Shown here one piece after another: positions 19,146-28,059 of a stretch of DNA of 64,000 nt. The DNA is taken from NCBI RefSeq assembly GCF_000333955.1, contig NZ_CAPS01000072.1, forward strand, positions 1 to 64,000. The letters are read 5' to 3'. Source of the DNA: Rhodococcus sp. AW25M09 (lineage in GTDB: Bacteria > Actinomycetota > Actinomycetes > Mycobacteriales > Mycobacteriaceae). The translations under genes were made by a program, and so were the position numbers. The notes under the pieces are model-generated. The model did not search any database, was not told where the DNA came from, and saw only the letters and a program-made list of their open reading frames with translations. Every line of letters starts with the position of its first letter. The stretch's first letter is position 1.

Positions 19146-19517
19146 GTGAGTGCCATTCCCTATGCCGACGACGTGCTCGATCCGTCGGTGTCTCTGCTGC
19201 AGTTCGCCGATGTCGCGAAGATCCTCGACGTTCCCAAGACCCGCGTCGAACAGCTCGTTCGTGACCGCCAGTTGCTGGCTCTGAAGCGCTCGCGGGTGCC
19301 CGGCGTACCCGAACAGTTCTTCGACACGACGAAGGGCGAGATCGTCAAGGGTCTACCTGGTTTGTTGGCCGTACTTCACGACGGCGGCTACGAGGACGAG
19401 GAAATCCTGCGGTGGCTGTTCGCCGAGGACGAGAGCTTGCCGGGTGCGCCCGTCGCCGCATTGCACGGTGACCTGATGCGTGAAGTGATCAGACGCGCAC
19501 AGGCGATGGCCTTCTAA
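19146..19517 (+). CDS. Winged-helix DNA-binding protein, Rv2175c homolog
   Basis: This 123-aa protein has a helix-turn-helix-like segment (LQFADVAKILDVPKTRVEQLVRDRQL) followed by a conserved C-terminal helical domain (LLAVLHDGGYEDEEILRWLF). In M. tuberculosis Rv2175c is phosphorylated by PknL, which switches off DNA binding. The divergent pknL here supports the same pair. The target sites are unknown. The gene is convergent with crtB and the coding regions overlap by 4 bp. Confidence 0.88.
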   Translation: MSAIPYADDVLDPSVSLLQFADVAKILDVPKTRVEQLVRDRQLLALKRSRVPGVPEQFFDTTKGEIVKGLPGLLAVLHDGGYEDEEILRWLFAEDESLPGAPVAALHGDLMREVIRRAQAMAF

Positions 19518-20479
19518 CGAACGGTTGCGCGCTTGAAGCCGGTGACGGCGAACTGCGGAAGCGCGATACGGGCTCGAGTCCACTGCGGCACCGTGGCCCG
19601 CTGAGACAGAACGCGGTATCCCTGCGACTCCACCTCGTCCAGGATCCGGCCGTACAGAATCGATGCTGTGCGCATGGACGGACGCACTCGCGGATCCAAC
19701 ATGTCTATGCCGGCGTCGGACGTGCGGTAGATCGACCGGGTGACGGCGATCAAGTGCGCCAGGGCTCGGGTGACCCTGGCATCGACACTGCCGGTGTTGC
19801 GGCACCACAGCAGTAGCTCTTCGTCGACCCCGAAGGCTTCGAGTTCGTCGGTGGGGAGATAGATCCGGTCGCGATCGAGGTCCTCACCCATGTCTCGGAT
19901 GAAGTTCGTCAGCTGGAACGCCTCACCCAGGGCTGCGGCGGGAGGCTCGGCTTCGGACCGCTCGACGACGGTTCCCAGGATCGGCAACATCTGCAGTCCG
20001 ATGACCGCAGCAGAGCCGTACATGTACTCGCGAAGTTGCTCCATCGTCCGATAGCGGGAGACGAACACATCGCCTCCGGGAATGTCCATACGCATCGAGT
20101 GCATGAACGCGAAGAAGTAGTCGTGTGGAATCTCGTACCGCAGGGCGGTGTCGCACAGGGCGCTCAATACTTGATCGGACACGCTCTCGGACAACGGTTT
20201 TCCCGCCAAAGCGTCGCGCACTCTCGATTCGATCACGTCGAGTTCGACGATGCGTCGAGCGTTGAGCTCGTCCGATCCGACGGCGATGTCGGATCCTTCG
20301 AGGTCGACTATGTCATCGACCATTCGGGCGAAGCCGTACAGCGCGTGCACGGCCGCGCGCTTGTCGGTGGGGAGCAACCGGGTGGCGAGGAAGTAGGTCT
20401 TCCCGTGCTGGGCGTTGAGGTCGCGACAGATGCGGTACGCCTCGTGCAGCGCCGGGTCGATGTTGTCCAGTTCTTTCAT
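19514..20479 (-). CDS. crtB: Phytoene synthase CrtB
   Basis: This 321-aa squalene/phytoene synthase family enzyme joins two geranylgeranyl diphosphates to phytoene. Both Asp-rich motifs are seen: DDIVD at 55-59 and RDMGEDLDRDRIYLP at about 195-209. The ATG at 20479 begins 10 bp after the mptA stop, so crtB is the last gene of a crtE-crtI-mptA-crtB run on this strand. It is absent from the same place in M. tuberculosis. Confidence 0.93.
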   Translation of the reverse strand: MKELDNIDPALHEAYRICRDLNAQHGKTYFLATRLLPTDKRAAVHALYGFARMVDDIVDLEGSDIAVGSDELNARRIVELDVIESRVRDALAGKPLSESVSDQVLSALCDTALRYEIPHDYFFAFMHSMRMDIPGGDVFVSRYRTMEQLREYMYGSAAVIGLQMLPILGTVVERSEAEPPAAALGEAFQLTNFIRDMGEDLDRDRIYLPTDELEAFGVDEELLLWCRNTGSVDARVTRALAHLIAVTRSIYRTSDAGIDMLDPRVRPSMRTASILYGRILDEVESQGYRVLSQRATVPQWTRARIALPQFAVTGFKRATVR

Positions 20480-20489
20480 CGCGTGGCTC

Positions 20490-22124
20490 TCATGACGTGG
20501 ACTCGTCTTCGGTCGGTGCGGATGTCTTGGGAGCGTTCGGCACGGCACGGTGTTCCCTGGATCGGTCCGACCGTAAACGCAAGGGATCGACTCGCGTCAA
20601 CGCGAGGGCGGCCACGACGGCAGCGAAGACGGCCAACGCCACGTGCACGAAGGTGTACAGACCGATCGAGCCGTCGGGTTGGAAGACGAGCATGAGCCAC
20701 GTCGACAGGCCCGTCAGAACCATCAGCGTGGTTCGCGACAGTGCGAACCCGGCCGCGATCGCCAGCGGCCAGGAGTAGTACCAGGGCAAGGCGGCGGGGG
20801 AGAGAACGACGGTGGCGACGAGGGCGATCAAGATGCCCTTCACTGCGTCTCGCTCGGATCGTCTGCCCAGCCACCAGGCTGCGGCGAGAACTCCGACCAG
20901 CGCTATGGCGCACAGCAGACGTGTCACGTCGAGAACCGGTCCGAGGCGCAGATCGAGGAACCAGGAGGTACTCACGGTCACCAGGTGCGCGAGAATCGTG
21001 GGGAGCGAAAGCCAGTTGATGATCTTGGCCGATCCCGAGAGCGCTGTCAGCCACCCGATCCCCACTCCAGCGACCACGGATGCGACGGCGAACACCGCAA
21101 CGAAGACGGCGGCTCCGATTCCTGCGGTCTTCGTGAACGCCAGGAGCGGTGGCGTCGGCTTGCGGCCTTCGGCGCTGGCCTTGTCGCGCAGGTGCAGCAT
21201 CCAGATCCACACCAGGAAGGGCAGTGCCAGACCGGCTGTCGCCTTGATCGCCACCGCTATCGCCACCAGCGCGATACCGGACACGTGACGATGTTCGAGC
21301 GCCAACACGATGCCCGCAGTCATCAGTCCGACCATGAGCAGCTCGTTGTGCACCCCGCCGATCAGGTGGATCAGCACCAAGGGGTTGAGGACGGCGAGCC
21401 AGACTGCAGTGGTCGCGCGGCCGCCGAGGTGCTGGGCCAGACGCGGAACCGCCCACATCATCAGCGCCAGACCGGGCAACATGGTCACACGCAGCAACAT
21501 GGTGCCGGTGATGACATTGTCGCCCGTCACGCTGGTGATGCCGCGCCCGAGCAATAGGAACAGCGGGCCGTACGGTGCCGTGGTGGTGGTCCAGACGTTG
21601 CTGACGTTGTCGAGTAGGACTCCGGGATTGGCGACGGGGCCAACGGCATACGGATCGAAACCGTCGCGCAGCAGGGCACCTTGAGCCAGGTAGGAATAGG
21701 CGTCGCGGCTGAACATCGGTACCGACAGCAGCAGCGGAGCCGTCCACGCCGGAACGATCCAGCGCAGTTCGCCGACGGTGGTGCGGCCGTGCAGGGTCGC
21801 GCGCCCGAGCCGAACCCAGGCGGTGATCATCAGCAGCACGCCGACCCAGACGATGACGGTCGACAAGACGAATCCGTGACCGAATCGCAGCCAGGAGAGG
21901 TGCATCTCCTCGAGCAACGGATCTCGTCGGCGCACGCTTCCAGCGCCGAAGCCGCCGAACATGATGCAGATGGCACCGACGACACCGAGAATTGCGGCTT
22001 TTCCCTCGGGACTGCGCAGGAAGTTCCCGGTGGTGGTCAGCCTCGACGGCCGTCGAGCAGCAGCGGAATCGGGGCCGTCCGGGGAGCGATCCGCAGAGGT
22101 GGAGTGCGACGAAATCGAAGACAT
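20490..22124 (-). CDS. mptA: Alpha-(1-6)-mannopyranosyltransferase MptA
   Basis: This is a ~544-aa polytopic GT-C enzyme close to Rv2174. The first extracytoplasmic loop has GAGSVRRRDPLLEEMHLSWLRFGHG, and VPMFSRDAYSYLAQGALLRDG and ALPWYYSWPLAI are conserved. It extends the alpha-1,6-mannan core of lipomannan/LAM from polyprenyl-phosphate mannose on the outer face. The ATG at 22124 is preferred: a GAGGAGG ribosome site precedes it and the N-terminus then matches the mycobacterial length. A GTG at 22199 would add 25 residues. It lies between crtI and crtB, so this lipoglycan gene is embedded in a carotenoid operon. Confidence 0.92.
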   Translation of the reverse strand: MSSISSHSTSADRSPDGPDSAAARRPSRLTTTGNFLRSPEGKAAILGVVGAICIMFGGFGAGSVRRRDPLLEEMHLSWLRFGHGFVLSTVIVWVGVLLMITAWVRLGRATLHGRTTVGELRWIVPAWTAPLLLSVPMFSRDAYSYLAQGALLRDGFDPYAVGPVANPGVLLDNVSNVWTTTTAPYGPLFLLLGRGITSVTGDNVITGTMLLRVTMLPGLALMMWAVPRLAQHLGGRATTAVWLAVLNPLVLIHLIGGVHNELLMVGLMTAGIVLALEHRHVSGIALVAIAVAIKATAGLALPFLVWIWMLHLRDKASAEGRKPTPPLLAFTKTAGIGAAVFVAVFAVASVVAGVGIGWLTALSGSAKIINWLSLPTILAHLVTVSTSWFLDLRLGPVLDVTRLLCAIALVGVLAAAWWLGRRSERDAVKGILIALVATVVLSPAALPWYYSWPLAIAAGFALSRTTLMVLTGLSTWLMLVFQPDGSIGLYTFVHVALAVFAAVVAALALTRVDPLRLRSDRSREHRAVPNAPKTSAPTEDESTS

Positions 22125-22283
22125 TGCCGCCTGCTCCTCCTCTGCAACGAGTTGTGGATCCGAGATGTACACGTCAGCCGTTGTGTTCTCGCCGTTCACC
22201 GAACGATCATGGTCGCAGCAATGAGCGCGACCGGCAAACGATCGCGCTCAGCTTAGTTGGTCGGCGCAGTGAATCGAACGAAC

Positions 22284-23867
22284 CTACCGCCCGCGACGTC
22301 CTGTCACCCGTTCGGCGGCGAGCTTTCCCGATACCAGAACGGTGGGAACGCCCACGCCGGGAGTCGTGCCCGAGCCGGCGAGAACCACGTTGTCGAGTCC
22401 GGAGACCATGTTCTTGCGTCGGAACGGCCCGGTCTGACGGAAGACGTGCGCGGACGAGAACGGTGAACCCTCGATCATGCCTTTCCGCGCCCATGTCTCG
22501 GGAGTGTCGATGTGATCGAGCACGAAGCTGTCGAGCAGGCCCTTGTAGCCGCGGCCCTCCAAAGTGGTGAGGATCTCGCGCAGGTACGGCTGCGCCAGCT
22601 CGCCCCAGGGCAGCGGAGCGCTGTCGAGGTTGGGGCACGGTGCCAAAATCGATACCGGTTCACTGCGGACACCGCCGCGGATCACTTCGAGATTCGGATC
22701 GCTCACCGACGGCCGCGTGATCAGCAACGACGGGTCGGCCATCAACGATCCTTTGCCCGTCTTCGCGGTGATCCGACGGAAAGTCTCGGCCCATTCGTCA
22801 CCGAAGTCGATGGTGTGGTGCGCACGAGCAGGCCACAGTGTCGTGTGTTCGACGGGAACGGTGCCGTGCGCGACGACCGCCGATGGCGAGACAACGCCGT
22901 AGCCGTTTCCTCGGCCCTTCTTCGACACCGATGCCCGGTCGAGGAGTCGATCGACGACGGGCAGATCTGCGGTGAGCACAAGTGCGTCGCACGCGATTCG
23001 ACGGCCCGTTGTGGTCAGCACGGAGTCTGCGCGGCCGCGGTCGACGGTGATGTCGACGACCTCGGTTCCGAGCTCGAGCGTTCCACCCGCCGCGACGAAC
23101 GCATCGGCCATCGCTTTGGCGATTGTGGCCATGCCTCCCTCGGGGAAGAACACCCCGAGGGAGGTGTCCATGTGTGCGATGGCCCCGTACACCGCGAGAG
23201 CCTTCTGCGGTGCCATGCCCGCGTAGAGCGCCTGAAACGTGAAGACCCGACGCAGTCGTGTGTCCTTCAGGAAGCGATCGACACGCGGTCCGAGTCGACC
23301 GAAACCGCCGAGCTTCGCCAGCGTGGCGGTGTCGCGGATCGCGGCCTTCGATCCCACGAGATCGAGCGGGGAATCGAAGTTCGAATCGATGTACCGATCG
23401 AACTCGGCATCGAATATGTCGGCGAGCCAACGGCGAAGTTCGCGATACCCCTGCGCCTCGGTGGGCCCACAGGTCCGTTCGACCTCGGCTGTCATCGCCT
23501 CGGGGTCGGAATAGACGTCGATCGACGTACCGTCGGCGTATCGCGTGTGATAGGACGGCGCGAGCGTCGTGAGCCGAATCGGCGGTGACGTCGACTCGAA
23601 GTCGGCACCCACGGCAGCGAGTGCCTCGAGCACCAGGTTCGGCATCGTCAATACGCTGGCACCGTTGTCGATGTCGTACAGGTGCGAACCGTCGGTGTCG
23701 GTCACCGGATACACCCCGACCCGGCCACCCACGGTCTCGTCTCGCTCGACGAGGATCACTTTCTTGCCTGCTCCCACCAGATGCAGACCGGCGGCCAATC
23801 CGGCCAATCCGGCTCCCACCACCACGACCGTGTCGGTGGGGCCGGTGACCGCGCGCATAGAAGACAT
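22284..23867 (-). CDS. crtI: Phytoene desaturase CrtI
   Basis: This 527-aa FAD-dependent desaturase has an N-terminal dinucleotide fold VVVGAGLAGLAAGLHL...VERDETVGGR and the C-terminal family signature GSGTTPGVGVPTVLVSGKLAAE. It turns phytoene into lycopene or an intermediate. The ATG at 23867 is preceded by AAAGAGAG and lies 11 bp after the crtE stop, so the two are translated from one message. The number of double bonds formed cannot be read from sequence. Confidence 0.93.
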   Translation of the reverse strand: MSSMRAVTGPTDTVVVVGAGLAGLAAGLHLVGAGKKVILVERDETVGGRVGVYPVTDTDGSHLYDIDNGASVLTMPNLVLEALAAVGADFESTSPPIRLTTLAPSYHTRYADGTSIDVYSDPEAMTAEVERTCGPTEAQGYRELRRWLADIFDAEFDRYIDSNFDSPLDLVGSKAAIRDTATLAKLGGFGRLGPRVDRFLKDTRLRRVFTFQALYAGMAPQKALAVYGAIAHMDTSLGVFFPEGGMATIAKAMADAFVAAGGTLELGTEVVDITVDRGRADSVLTTTGRRIACDALVLTADLPVVDRLLDRASVSKKGRGNGYGVVSPSAVVAHGTVPVEHTTLWPARAHHTIDFGDEWAETFRRITAKTGKGSLMADPSLLITRPSVSDPNLEVIRGGVRSEPVSILAPCPNLDSAPLPWGELAQPYLREILTTLEGRGYKGLLDSFVLDHIDTPETWARKGMIEGSPFSSAHVFRQTGPFRRKNMVSGLDNVVLAGSGTTPGVGVPTVLVSGKLAAERVTGRRGR

Positions 23868-23878
23868 GACGCTCTCTT

Positions 23879-24988
23879 TCAGTACTGCCGTTGGATGGCG
23901 GCGGTCGCCATGGCGCGCAGATGCGCGGCAGCGGCCGGTTCGATCGAACTGTTGTCGAGGGTGGCCACGGCCCGAGTGCCGAGTTCGTCGATCTGCCGTT
24001 CGACTGCGTCCACTGCGCCGAGTTCGACGAGAATGGAACGGATCTCCGCGACGGCTTCGGCGTCGAGTGCGGTTCCGAGGCCGGCCCGGATCGTGGCGGC
24101 ATGATCGGGCCGGGTCAGGTCGGCCTGCTGCAGTGCCGAGGCGATCAGCACGGTGCGTTTGCCCTCGGTGATGTCGTCGCCCGACGGTTTGCCGGTCACC
24201 TCGGGGTCGCCGAACACTCCGAGCAGGTCGTCGCGCAATTGAAACGCGATCCCGATGTCGGCACCGAAGCTGCGGTACGCCGCTGTCAAGTCCTCGTCGG
24301 CGTCCGCCAGCACCGCGCCGACTTGCAGCGGCCGTTCCACGGTGTAGGCGGCGGTCTTGTACCGGTTGACACGCATGGCCGCCGCCACACTCTCGTCGAT
24401 GCCTGCCTCGGCCTCGATATCGAGAAGTTGACCGCCGAGGACCTCGGTGCGCATGGCCGACCACACCGGCTGGACGCGCTGTGCAGCGTCGGCGTCGATG
24501 CCCGATTCGCGCAGTAGATCGTCGGCCCAGCACAGCGCGAGATCGCCGACGAGAATTGCGGCCGACTCGCCGAAGTGCTCCGAGGAGCCGGACCAGCCGG
24601 CATCCCGATGCCGTCGGGCGAAGTCGACGTGCACGGTCGGGAAACCGCGCCGCGTGCTGGACGAATCGATGATGTCGTCGTGGATCAGGGCGCACGCCTG
24701 GATCAGTTCGAGCGCCGAGCACGCACGAAGCACTGCGTCTGCTTGTGCGCCGGTCGATTCGCCACCGGCACCGAGCCACGCGGTCCAGGCGAATGCGGGA
24801 CGCATACGCTTGCCGCCACGCAGCACGAATGCCTCGAGATCGGCCACCGCGGCGGGGTAGCCGCCGCCGACGGTGTCGACGACCGCGCGGCGCGAGGCGA
24901 AGAACTCGGTGAGCTTCGCGTCCACGGCCGTGCGCAGCGATGTGGGACCGGTTGCGGCGGTGGGGGTGTCGACGACGGGCGAAGACAA
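23879..24988 (-). CDS. idsA2: Geranylgeranyl diphosphate synthase (CrtE/IdsA2)
   Basis: This 369-aa trans-isoprenyl diphosphate synthase has the first Asp-rich motif HDDIIDSSSTRRG (D104, D105, D108) and the second, LRDDLLGVFGD (253-261). It also has GGKRMRP and the KTAAYT and FQ motifs. It makes C15-C20 allylic diphosphates, here most likely GGPP for CrtB. The position and sequence match Rv2173 (idsA2), which lies beside mptA in M. tuberculosis. The only in-frame start that gives the whole N-terminus is TTG at 24988, with GGAG just upstream. A GTG 21 codons further in is an alternative. Confidence 0.9.
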   Translation of the reverse strand: MSSPVVDTPTAATGPTSLRTAVDAKLTEFFASRRAVVDTVGGGYPAAVADLEAFVLRGGKRMRPAFAWTAWLGAGGESTGAQADAVLRACSALELIQACALIHDDIIDSSSTRRGFPTVHVDFARRHRDAGWSGSSEHFGESAAILVGDLALCWADDLLRESGIDADAAQRVQPVWSAMRTEVLGGQLLDIEAEAGIDESVAAAMRVNRYKTAAYTVERPLQVGAVLADADEDLTAAYRSFGADIGIAFQLRDDLLGVFGDPEVTGKPSGDDITEGKRTVLIASALQQADLTRPDHAATIRAGLGTALDAEAVAEIRSILVELGAVDAVERQIDELGTRAVATLDNSSIEPAAAAHLRAMATAAIQRQY

Positions 24989-25132
24989 GTCTCCGGACAG
25001 GACGATCCTCCAAGGTTTGCTACGGATATGTCGGATTCAGTCCCCAGACTAGTAGCCCTCGACAGGAGCGCGCCGACATGCAGCGAACAACCGACCTCCG
25101 GGAGGCCCGACGGGCTCTACCGGAGCACAACA

Positions 25133-25138
25133 TATGAT
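25133..25138 (+). promoter_or_regulatory. -10 element for leaderless metF-like gene
   Basis: A perfect TATGAT lies 6 bp before the GTG at 25145. It supports a leaderless transcript, and no Shine-Dalgarno is visible. Confidence 0.55.
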
Positions 25139-25144
25139 CTTCTG

Positions 25145-26113
25145 GTGAGTGAAGATTCCGTCCGGGGGCGGTCGAGCCAAGGGTTCGTGACGAGCACGCC
25201 GTCCATCGTCGACCGACTACGGAACGATCCGGAGGCCAGAATCCCCTTCTCGGTGGAGTTCTCACCACCACGAGATGCCGCCGCAGAGGCAAGACTGTGG
25301 CGGGCGGTTCGCGAGTTCGAGCAACTTCAGCCCGCATTCGTGTCGATGACGTACGGGGCAGGCGGCTCCACCCGCGACCGGACGGTGCGCGTCACCGGGC
25401 AGATCGCCGAAGAGACCACATTGCTGCCGGTGGCGCATCTCACAGCGGTTTCGCACAGTGTCGACGAGTTGCGCTCGATGGTCGGGTCCTACGCCGACCG
25501 TGGCATCACCAATATCCTCGTGCTGCGCGGCGACCCTCCGGGCGATCCGCTCGGTCATTGGGAGAAGCATCCCGACGGAGTCGAGTACGCGGAGGAGCTC
25601 GTCCGGCTGGTACGTGATCTCGGCGACTTCCACGTCGGCGTGGCGTCGTTCCCCGAAGGACACCATCGGGCCGACGACCTCGAGCAGGACACCAGGGGCC
25701 TGGTCGGCAAACTTCGCGCCGGGGCGGAATACTCGATCACTCAGATGTTCTTCGATGTGGACGACTATCTGCGTCTGCGAGACCGTGTGAGTGCGTACGA
25801 CGCCGAGCAGGGTGCCAAGCCGATCATCCCCGAGATCATGCCCATCACCTCGCTCCGGTCGGTTCGCCGGATGCTCGAGCTCTCGGGCACCACGCTCCCC
25901 TCGTACCTGGACGAGAAGTTCATTCGCGCAGCCGGATCCGGCCCGGAGGAGGATCGCGCTGCCGTCCGCGAGGTGGGCATCGAACTGGCCACGACCATCG
26001 GCGAGCGGCTGATCTCCGAGGGTGCGCCCGGGTTGCACTTCATCACGCTGAACTTCGCGCGCGCGACGCGGGAGGTGCTGAGCAACCTGGGTCTCGCGCC
26101 CGCGCGGGTCTAG
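25145..26113 (+). CDS. Methylenetetrahydrofolate reductase family protein (Rv2172c-like)
   Basis: This 322-aa TIM-barrel protein has the MTHFR hallmarks: SVEFSPPRD at the N-terminus, MTYGAGGSTRDRT, LVLRGDPP, VASFPEGHHRA, KLRAGAEYSITQMFFDVDDY and PIIPEIMPITSLRS. It would reduce 5,10-methylene-THF to 5-methyl-THF for methionine synthesis. The C-terminus LHFITLNFARA fits. The protein matches Rv2172c in position between idsA2 and lppM. The N-terminal 20 residues before the barrel are not conserved. The gene is convergent with the glycosyltransferase and their ends overlap by 4 bp. Confidence 0.88.
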   Translation: MSEDSVRGRSSQGFVTSTPSIVDRLRNDPEARIPFSVEFSPPRDAAAEARLWRAVREFEQLQPAFVSMTYGAGGSTRDRTVRVTGQIAEETTLLPVAHLTAVSHSVDELRSMVGSYADRGITNILVLRGDPPGDPLGHWEKHPDGVEYAEELVRLVRDLGDFHVGVASFPEGHHRADDLEQDTRGLVGKLRAGAEYSITQMFFDVDDYLRLRDRVSAYDAEQGAKPIIPEIMPITSLRSVRRMLELSGTTLPSYLDEKFIRAAGSGPEEDRAAVREVGIELATTIGERLISEGAPGLHFITLNFARATREVLSNLGLAPARV

Positions 26114-27279
26114 CGCTGCGGCGCGGGCATCGGGCGCGACTTCCACGACAGTGAGCCACGTTGCCTGCGCAGGTGGGATTCGGCGACGAGCCCGACGAAC
26201 GCGAGAATCGACAGCGGATGCAACGCCGCGTCGACAACATCCTCGCGGCCGAACCGCGATCCCGATTCACGCTGTCGCACGGCCATTCGCGACACCGCGC
26301 CCGCCAGGTAGGCGGCACCGCCGAGCCGGCGCGTCGAACCCGAGGCGGTGAGTGCCGCTATGGGGGGCACCACATAGATCGTGGCCAGCGCCAGGCCTGC
26401 AACGGCCGAACCGATCGGGCCACCGAACTCGCTCCACAGCCAGCGGCTGTAGCCGGATCTCAGTTCAGCGGCTCCGTCGTACATTCGGCAGCTGACGAAC
26501 CCCGCACCCGACGCCACCGCAGTGTAAAACCCCCGCCGGCGCAGGGCACGTGCCAGATCGAGATCCTCGGTCGCGCTGGCAGCGACGCATTCGTGGCCTC
26601 CGACGGCGCGGTAGGCGGCGGTGTCGAAGGCCATGAACTGACCACAGGCAACCGCCATCGAAGGTAGAAGCGTCGAGTTGGCCACCGATACGGGAAGGGT
26701 GGACATCCACGACCACGCGAGGAGGGGTTGGACGAGTCGTTCGGCGACGCTCCCGGCCCGCTGTTCGGGCCAAGGGCACAGCAGCGCCGAGCCGCGCCTG
26801 CGAAGCATCCGAGCTGCAGCCGCCAGGGCATCGGGCGCGAGTCGAACGTCGGCGTCGACGAACACGATCATCGATGCCTGCACGTCGTCCTCGGCGGCCA
26901 GTCTCGCCAGTTCTGCGCAGGCGGCGGCCTTGCCGGTCCAGCCAGTCGGGGGAGCAGCATCGGAAGTCACGACGCGAATCCTGGGATCGCCGCCTGCGGC
27001 CTCGCGGGCCGCGGCACCCGTTCCATCGCTGGAGTCGTCGTCGAGGACGATGATGTGCACATTCGTGCACGAGCGTTGACGCGTGAGGTCCTCGATCAGC
27101 AGGGGCAGGGTCGCAGCCTCGTTGCGAGCGGGAATGCAGACGACCACTCGTTCGGTGACATCAAGTTCCGGAGTGCGCAAACGCGGCATGGACCGAGAAT
27201 TGAGAAGCGACACCGCAGCGGACGCCGCTGCGAGGACGGCCGCCGTCGAAGTGGTCCGTGCGAGGAATCGGCTACTCAC
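26110..27279 (-). CDS. cruG: Family 2 glycosyltransferase, CruG-like carotenoid glycosyltransferase
   Basis: This 389-aa GT2 enzyme has VVCIPARNEAATLPLLIEDL, a nucleotide-binding DDDSSDGT, FVDADVRL (DXD-type) and ATEDLDLARALRRRG with the catalytic Asp region. N-terminal and C-terminal hydrophobic segments anchor it to the membrane. CruG-type enzymes add a sugar to the 2'-OH of myxol-like carotenoids. The assignment rests on the CruF-like and CrtO-like neighbours more than on the sequence alone, so the sugar and acceptor are inference. Its start overlaps the lppM stop (GTGA), so translation is coupled. It is absent from the same site in M. tuberculosis. Confidence 0.72.
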   Translation of the reverse strand: MSSRFLARTTSTAAVLAAASAAVSLLNSRSMPRLRTPELDVTERVVVCIPARNEAATLPLLIEDLTRQRSCTNVHIIVLDDDSSDGTGAAAREAAGGDPRIRVVTSDAAPPTGWTGKAAACAELARLAAEDDVQASMIVFVDADVRLAPDALAAAARMLRRRGSALLCPWPEQRAGSVAERLVQPLLAWSWMSTLPVSVANSTLLPSMAVACGQFMAFDTAAYRAVGGHECVAASATEDLDLARALRRRGFYTAVASGAGFVSCRMYDGAAELRSGYSRWLWSEFGGPIGSAVAGLALATIYVVPPIAALTASGSTRRLGGAAYLAGAVSRMAVRQRESGSRFGREDVVDAALHPLSILAFVGLVAESHLRRQRGSLSWKSRPMPAPQR

Positions 27280-28019
27280 ACCGACGTTCTGCCGGTCGAG
27301 TCGTCCGCCTTGGGATGTCGCGGCCGACGATCGAGCAGTGGTGGGTTGCGCGAAACCCAGGCCATTGCACCGACGATGGCCGCGATGCCGACGGTCACCC
27401 CGCCTACGATTCCGGCCCAGCCGGCGAAGCTTCGGGTGTTCGGATCGGGATAGTTGACCTCTGCGCGCATCGAAGTGACTTCGCCCGCAGGCAATTTCCA
27501 GGAGATCGAGTTGTCGCTCTCGCGAGTGCCGTTGGTGGTACCGATGCGGGAGGGAAATGCAATGGTGAACTGCACGTCCGAACCCTGAGCCGGGACCGAG
27601 GAGAGATCGGCATTGCCCGACAGAGTGACGGTGTCACCCGAACGCTGCAGTTCCAATTGGAACAATCCCGCCGCGTTCTGATAGATCGAACCGAGCGTCT
27701 GCACGTCGCCGAACGAGAGATCGTCGAAAATGGCCTGTGAACCGACGTACCCGTCCTGGTCGTACGGCTCGACCCGTACCTTGTCCTCGATCGAGGAGGG
27801 AACCACCAGTTCCGGGCCGGTGTCGGTATCGGAGGTCGGCACACTGGCCGCCACGATCTGGCCCGCCACCCGGTCGTTTGCGGACACCCCCATCGTGACC
27901 TGCACCCGAAGGCACCCGGCCAGCATCGGCGCAACCAGCAGCGCCAGTGCGACCACCGAGAGAACTCGGCGTCGGTGGGTTCGGAAGGGTGTTCGCGATG
28001 TCGACTGCACGTCCGACAT
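27276..28019 (-). CDS. lppM: LppM-like lipoprotein
   Basis: This 247-aa lipoprotein has a signal peptide with lipobox LAGC (acylated Cys36), a beta-rich extracytoplasmic domain, a transmembrane helix at about 205-225 and a short basic tail. This layout matches Rv2171 (LppM), which in mycobacteria affects the balance of PIM, lipomannan and LAM at the surface. The double anchor (lipid plus C-terminal helix) is typical for the family. The gene sits between two probable carotenoid genes, and its stop overlaps the glycosyltransferase start. Confidence 0.88.
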   Translation of the reverse strand: MSDVQSTSRTPFRTHRRRVLSVVALALLVAPMLAGCLRVQVTMGVSANDRVAGQIVAASVPTSDTDTGPELVVPSSIEDKVRVEPYDQDGYVGSQAIFDDLSFGDVQTLGSIYQNAAGLFQLELQRSGDTVTLSGNADLSSVPAQGSDVQFTIAFPSRIGTTNGTRESDNSISWKLPAGEVTSMRAEVNYPDPNTRSFAGWAGIVGGVTVGIAAIVGAMAWVSRNPPLLDRRPRHPKADDSTGRTSV

Positions 28020-28059
28020 CGTGCCAGGGCACCGAGCCGATGTCAGTCGGCAGGGGTTG

